DNA of 64,000 nucleotides from Eremophila alpestris peregrina (taxonomy: Eukaryota > Chordata > Aves > Passeriformes > Alaudidae). A program made the position numbers and the translations under genes. Shown here piece by piece: positions 61,588 to 64,000 of this stretch (the first letter of the stretch is position 1; each line of letters starts with the position of its first letter). The stretch is taken from the NCBI GenBank assembly GCA_009792885.1, contig WMCF01000007.1:5509798-5573797 (forward strand). The letters run 5' to 3'. The notes beneath the pieces are model-generated. The model saw nothing but the letters and a program-made list of their open reading frames with translations, searched no databases and was not told the origin of the DNA.

Positions 61588-63495
61588 TATAACAATATTT
61601 TCAGGTGCTATACCTGGGCTTGGATTTATGCTCCAATTGGATTTAAAACTCCCTGTGTTTTTTATGGGGAGCTGCAGTGTTTGATGGGTGGGCTTACAAT
61701 GCTGTGATGATCACCTACAGTACTTTGTGGCAGACAAGGTTATAGAGAGATAACCCATGTTTTCTAAATGCGTTGCTTGAGCACAAGGAATACCCAGAGC
61801 AGAATGACTAAGGTCTCCCTGATAGTGATACACTTAATTTTCAATGAATTGCTTTCAGTACCTTATTACTCACAGGTGTGTGTGGCATCAAATCAGCCTA
61901 TTTCTGGGTGTAGGTTTTGATGCAGTGCAAAAGGTTAATTTGCAAAACATCTAACACATGATGTTTCAAGCAAAACTCTAGATTTCATCTATCCTATGAA
62001 TTTAATAGAAAGGATTGAGTAAGTGTGTTGCTAAGAACAAAAATTCTCTTGTAGCATTGTTACAGGATAACTACTCATTATAAATGGACTCAGCTTATCT
62101 ATTTTACTTGAGCTCATATTAGAGACACTCCCCCACATATAAAGTAATCTATGTCTGGCTTGGGTTCTCCTTGAGCTGAACTCACTCCACTAATTCTTAT
62201 CATCTTGATTCTCGTTTCATTCATCTCTTGTTACAGCATAGCAAAACATTTTAAGGCCAGCTGGTTGGGGAGAAATGCTTATGATGAGATAAAAATTACA
62301 TTTCAGATAGAGGTACAATTAGATTTCCTTAAGGAACATTGCAGGAACAAACAATGAGAGTAAGTTTCTAGACTATGGTACATGGGCAATTCTGTGCTAA
62401 AATGAATTATTCCTACGTAGATGAGATTGCAGTGACAGATGAATATAGAGGACAAATGAACAGATTATTCATGTGCACACACCAATTGGTTTCTTTTTCA
62501 GAAAATGAAATAACTAGTATTTTTTTTTTTTAGGAAACAAAATAAAAATATATGATCAGTATGTTAAGTTATCATATAATAAGTTATCAATATTAAAATC
62601 ACTTGCTGACACTTTACTTAAATATGTGTTGCAGATGTTATGATCAGTTTTGTAAGTAATAGATTTGCTGTTTTGTTCAGCGTTGCGTATGCATCTTCTT
62701 TCTAATGCTCTGTCAACAGACATGTTTGATTGGTTTGGATAATTCCATTTTCCTTTTTATGTGCATGAGAAGTTCCCCAGGAAGGCTTTTTTAAGTGTGG
62801 TAGAGACAGCATAAGGGCTTATGGCACTCTGTAGAAGGGAGTCACTTTAACAGCTACAGATCAATTTTTTGTTGTGAGGCTACCTAGTAAATTTATAAGC
62901 ACATGAGGAGTTCAGATTAAAAAATCTCCAAGACTAAGCATCCAGAGAGATTTTAGTCAAATTAGGGTATCCGGTAATTCTTTCAGACATTGTATTGGAG
63001 GGCTTTTGCTTCTGTGCTCTACAATTAGGCTAGTAAGACAGAAAGTCTTACTGGCATAAACAAAGCATAAAACAAATTGGATTTTCAGATGTTCTTTATC
63101 TTTAGATTGAAAATATTTCTCCTGAAGTTCATAATGTTTTCATTAGATATATCATGAAGTTGGTTTTCCTAACATTTCAGTTCAGTTTGGTTTGTTTTTG
63201 TTTTTTTTTTTCAGGCCACTGGGCAAATCAAACCATTGAAAAAACATTATTTTTAAAACAAATTAAATGTTTTTGAAAATTTTGATGACATTTATTAATT
63301 TATCATGATTAAATGCAATTGTACTTGAAGCTAAAAGAAAGGAACCCCTGATTGTATTTTCTAGAGCACCTGACTGTGTATTTTCTAATGTAGGAAACAC
63401 TTGACATTTTGAAAATGCCATCCAGGTCTTGCTTCAAATCCACATTGGCAAGTTTCCAGGATCACTTGAATGTTTATTTTTTTGTTGCATCTGTA
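61588..63495. other. Intergenic, no recognised feature
   Basis: AT-rich sequence with homopolymer runs (T near 62520, T near 63200). No gene, repeat family or structured element was recognised. Confidence 0.5.
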
Positions 63496-63808
63496 ATCAT
63501 AAAACCATAGAATAGTTTGTGTTGGAAGGGAGCTTAAAGATCACCTTGCCCAATCCCCTTGCAATGTGCAGGGGCACCTACCCCTGGCTCTCACTGCTTA
63601 AAATCTGATCCAACCTGGCCTTGAACACTTCCAGGGATGGGGCATCCACAACTTCTCCAGGCAACCTGTGCTTCACTGCCCTCCTTGTAAAGAATTTCTT
63701 CCTAATATCTAGTATATATCTCTTGTCTATAAGTTTAAAACTGTTTCTCCTTGTGCTCTCACTATCTGCCCATGTAAAAAGTCACTCTCTCAGCAAGCTC
63801 AGGTGAGC
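63496..63808 (-). mobile_element. CR1 3'-end fragment, antisense
   Basis: Begins ATCATAAAACCATAGAATAG and GTGTTGGAAGGGAGC, then passes through CTTCCAGGGATGGGGCATCC and AATTTCTTCCTAATATCTAG, all characteristic of the reverse complement of the CR1 3' end. It fades after about 63808. No coding content. Confidence 0.9.
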
Positions 63809-64000
63809 ACATCTGACACACACATGAGGCTTCTAAGCCGTAACAAGAAATCCTGAATTCTCAACCACAACATATCTTATTTAAATACCAGTAAATTCTG
63901 GAGGCCATACCTTGAAGCAGCTGGCCAGTGATGGGGTTAGGCTTGCTTGTTGTCTCACAGCCCATCTGAGAACAGCTCTCATCCAAGGCACAGATGGTGA

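Noticed and set aside
1..64000. CRISPR arrays, rRNA, tRNA, bacterial operons or NUMTs
   Set aside because: No direct-repeat/spacer structure, no cloverleaf or ribosomal sequence recognised; all coding sequence is split by spliceosomal introns.

Overview
The window is vertebrate nuclear DNA, almost certainly avian. It carries three intron-rich genes with GT-AG splicing, CR1 retroposon tails of the chicken type on both strands, and solo LTRs of the ERVL-like families common in bird genomes. LTR abundance suggests a songbird, but the species cannot be fixed from this sequence. All three genes lie on the + strand in the order FAM149A, CYP4V2, KLKB1, the same order and orientation as human 4q35.

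Layout: 449-9508 holds the last 11 coding exons of FAM149A (499 codons plus stop; the 5' part lies outside). 9.7-17.1 kb is a repeat-rich spacer with an antisense CR1 split by a solo LTR (5-bp target duplication), a decayed unprocessed copy of part of CYP4V2 directly abutting it, and a second LTR. 17346-30335 is complete CYP4V2 (11 exons, 527 aa), with CR1 fragments in two introns. 30.3-36.9 kb is single-copy AT-rich spacer. 37464-52202 is a complete plasma prekallikrein/factor XI-type gene (14 coding exons, 627 aa: signal peptide, four apple domains, trypsin-like protease with an intact triad). 52.4-64 kb is intergenic, with a CTCF-like site, a complete solo LTR with perfect 5-bp target duplications, and a CR1 fragment at the edge. 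No second apple-domain gene (F11) follows KLKB1.

The genes do not form a pathway: FAM149A is poorly characterised, CYP4V2 is an ER fatty-acid omega-hydroxylase, and KLKB1 is a secreted zymogen expected from liver. Exon boundaries were read by hand; codon phase closes exactly across every junction of all three genes, which is the main support for the models. No wholly new biological system was found. The best leads are the partial CYP4V2 duplication, a single prekallikrein-like gene mixing prekallikrein and factor XI features with an extra apple-2 cysteine, strongly GC-rich protease exons in an AT-rich gene, and a possible early-termination isoform of FAM149A.
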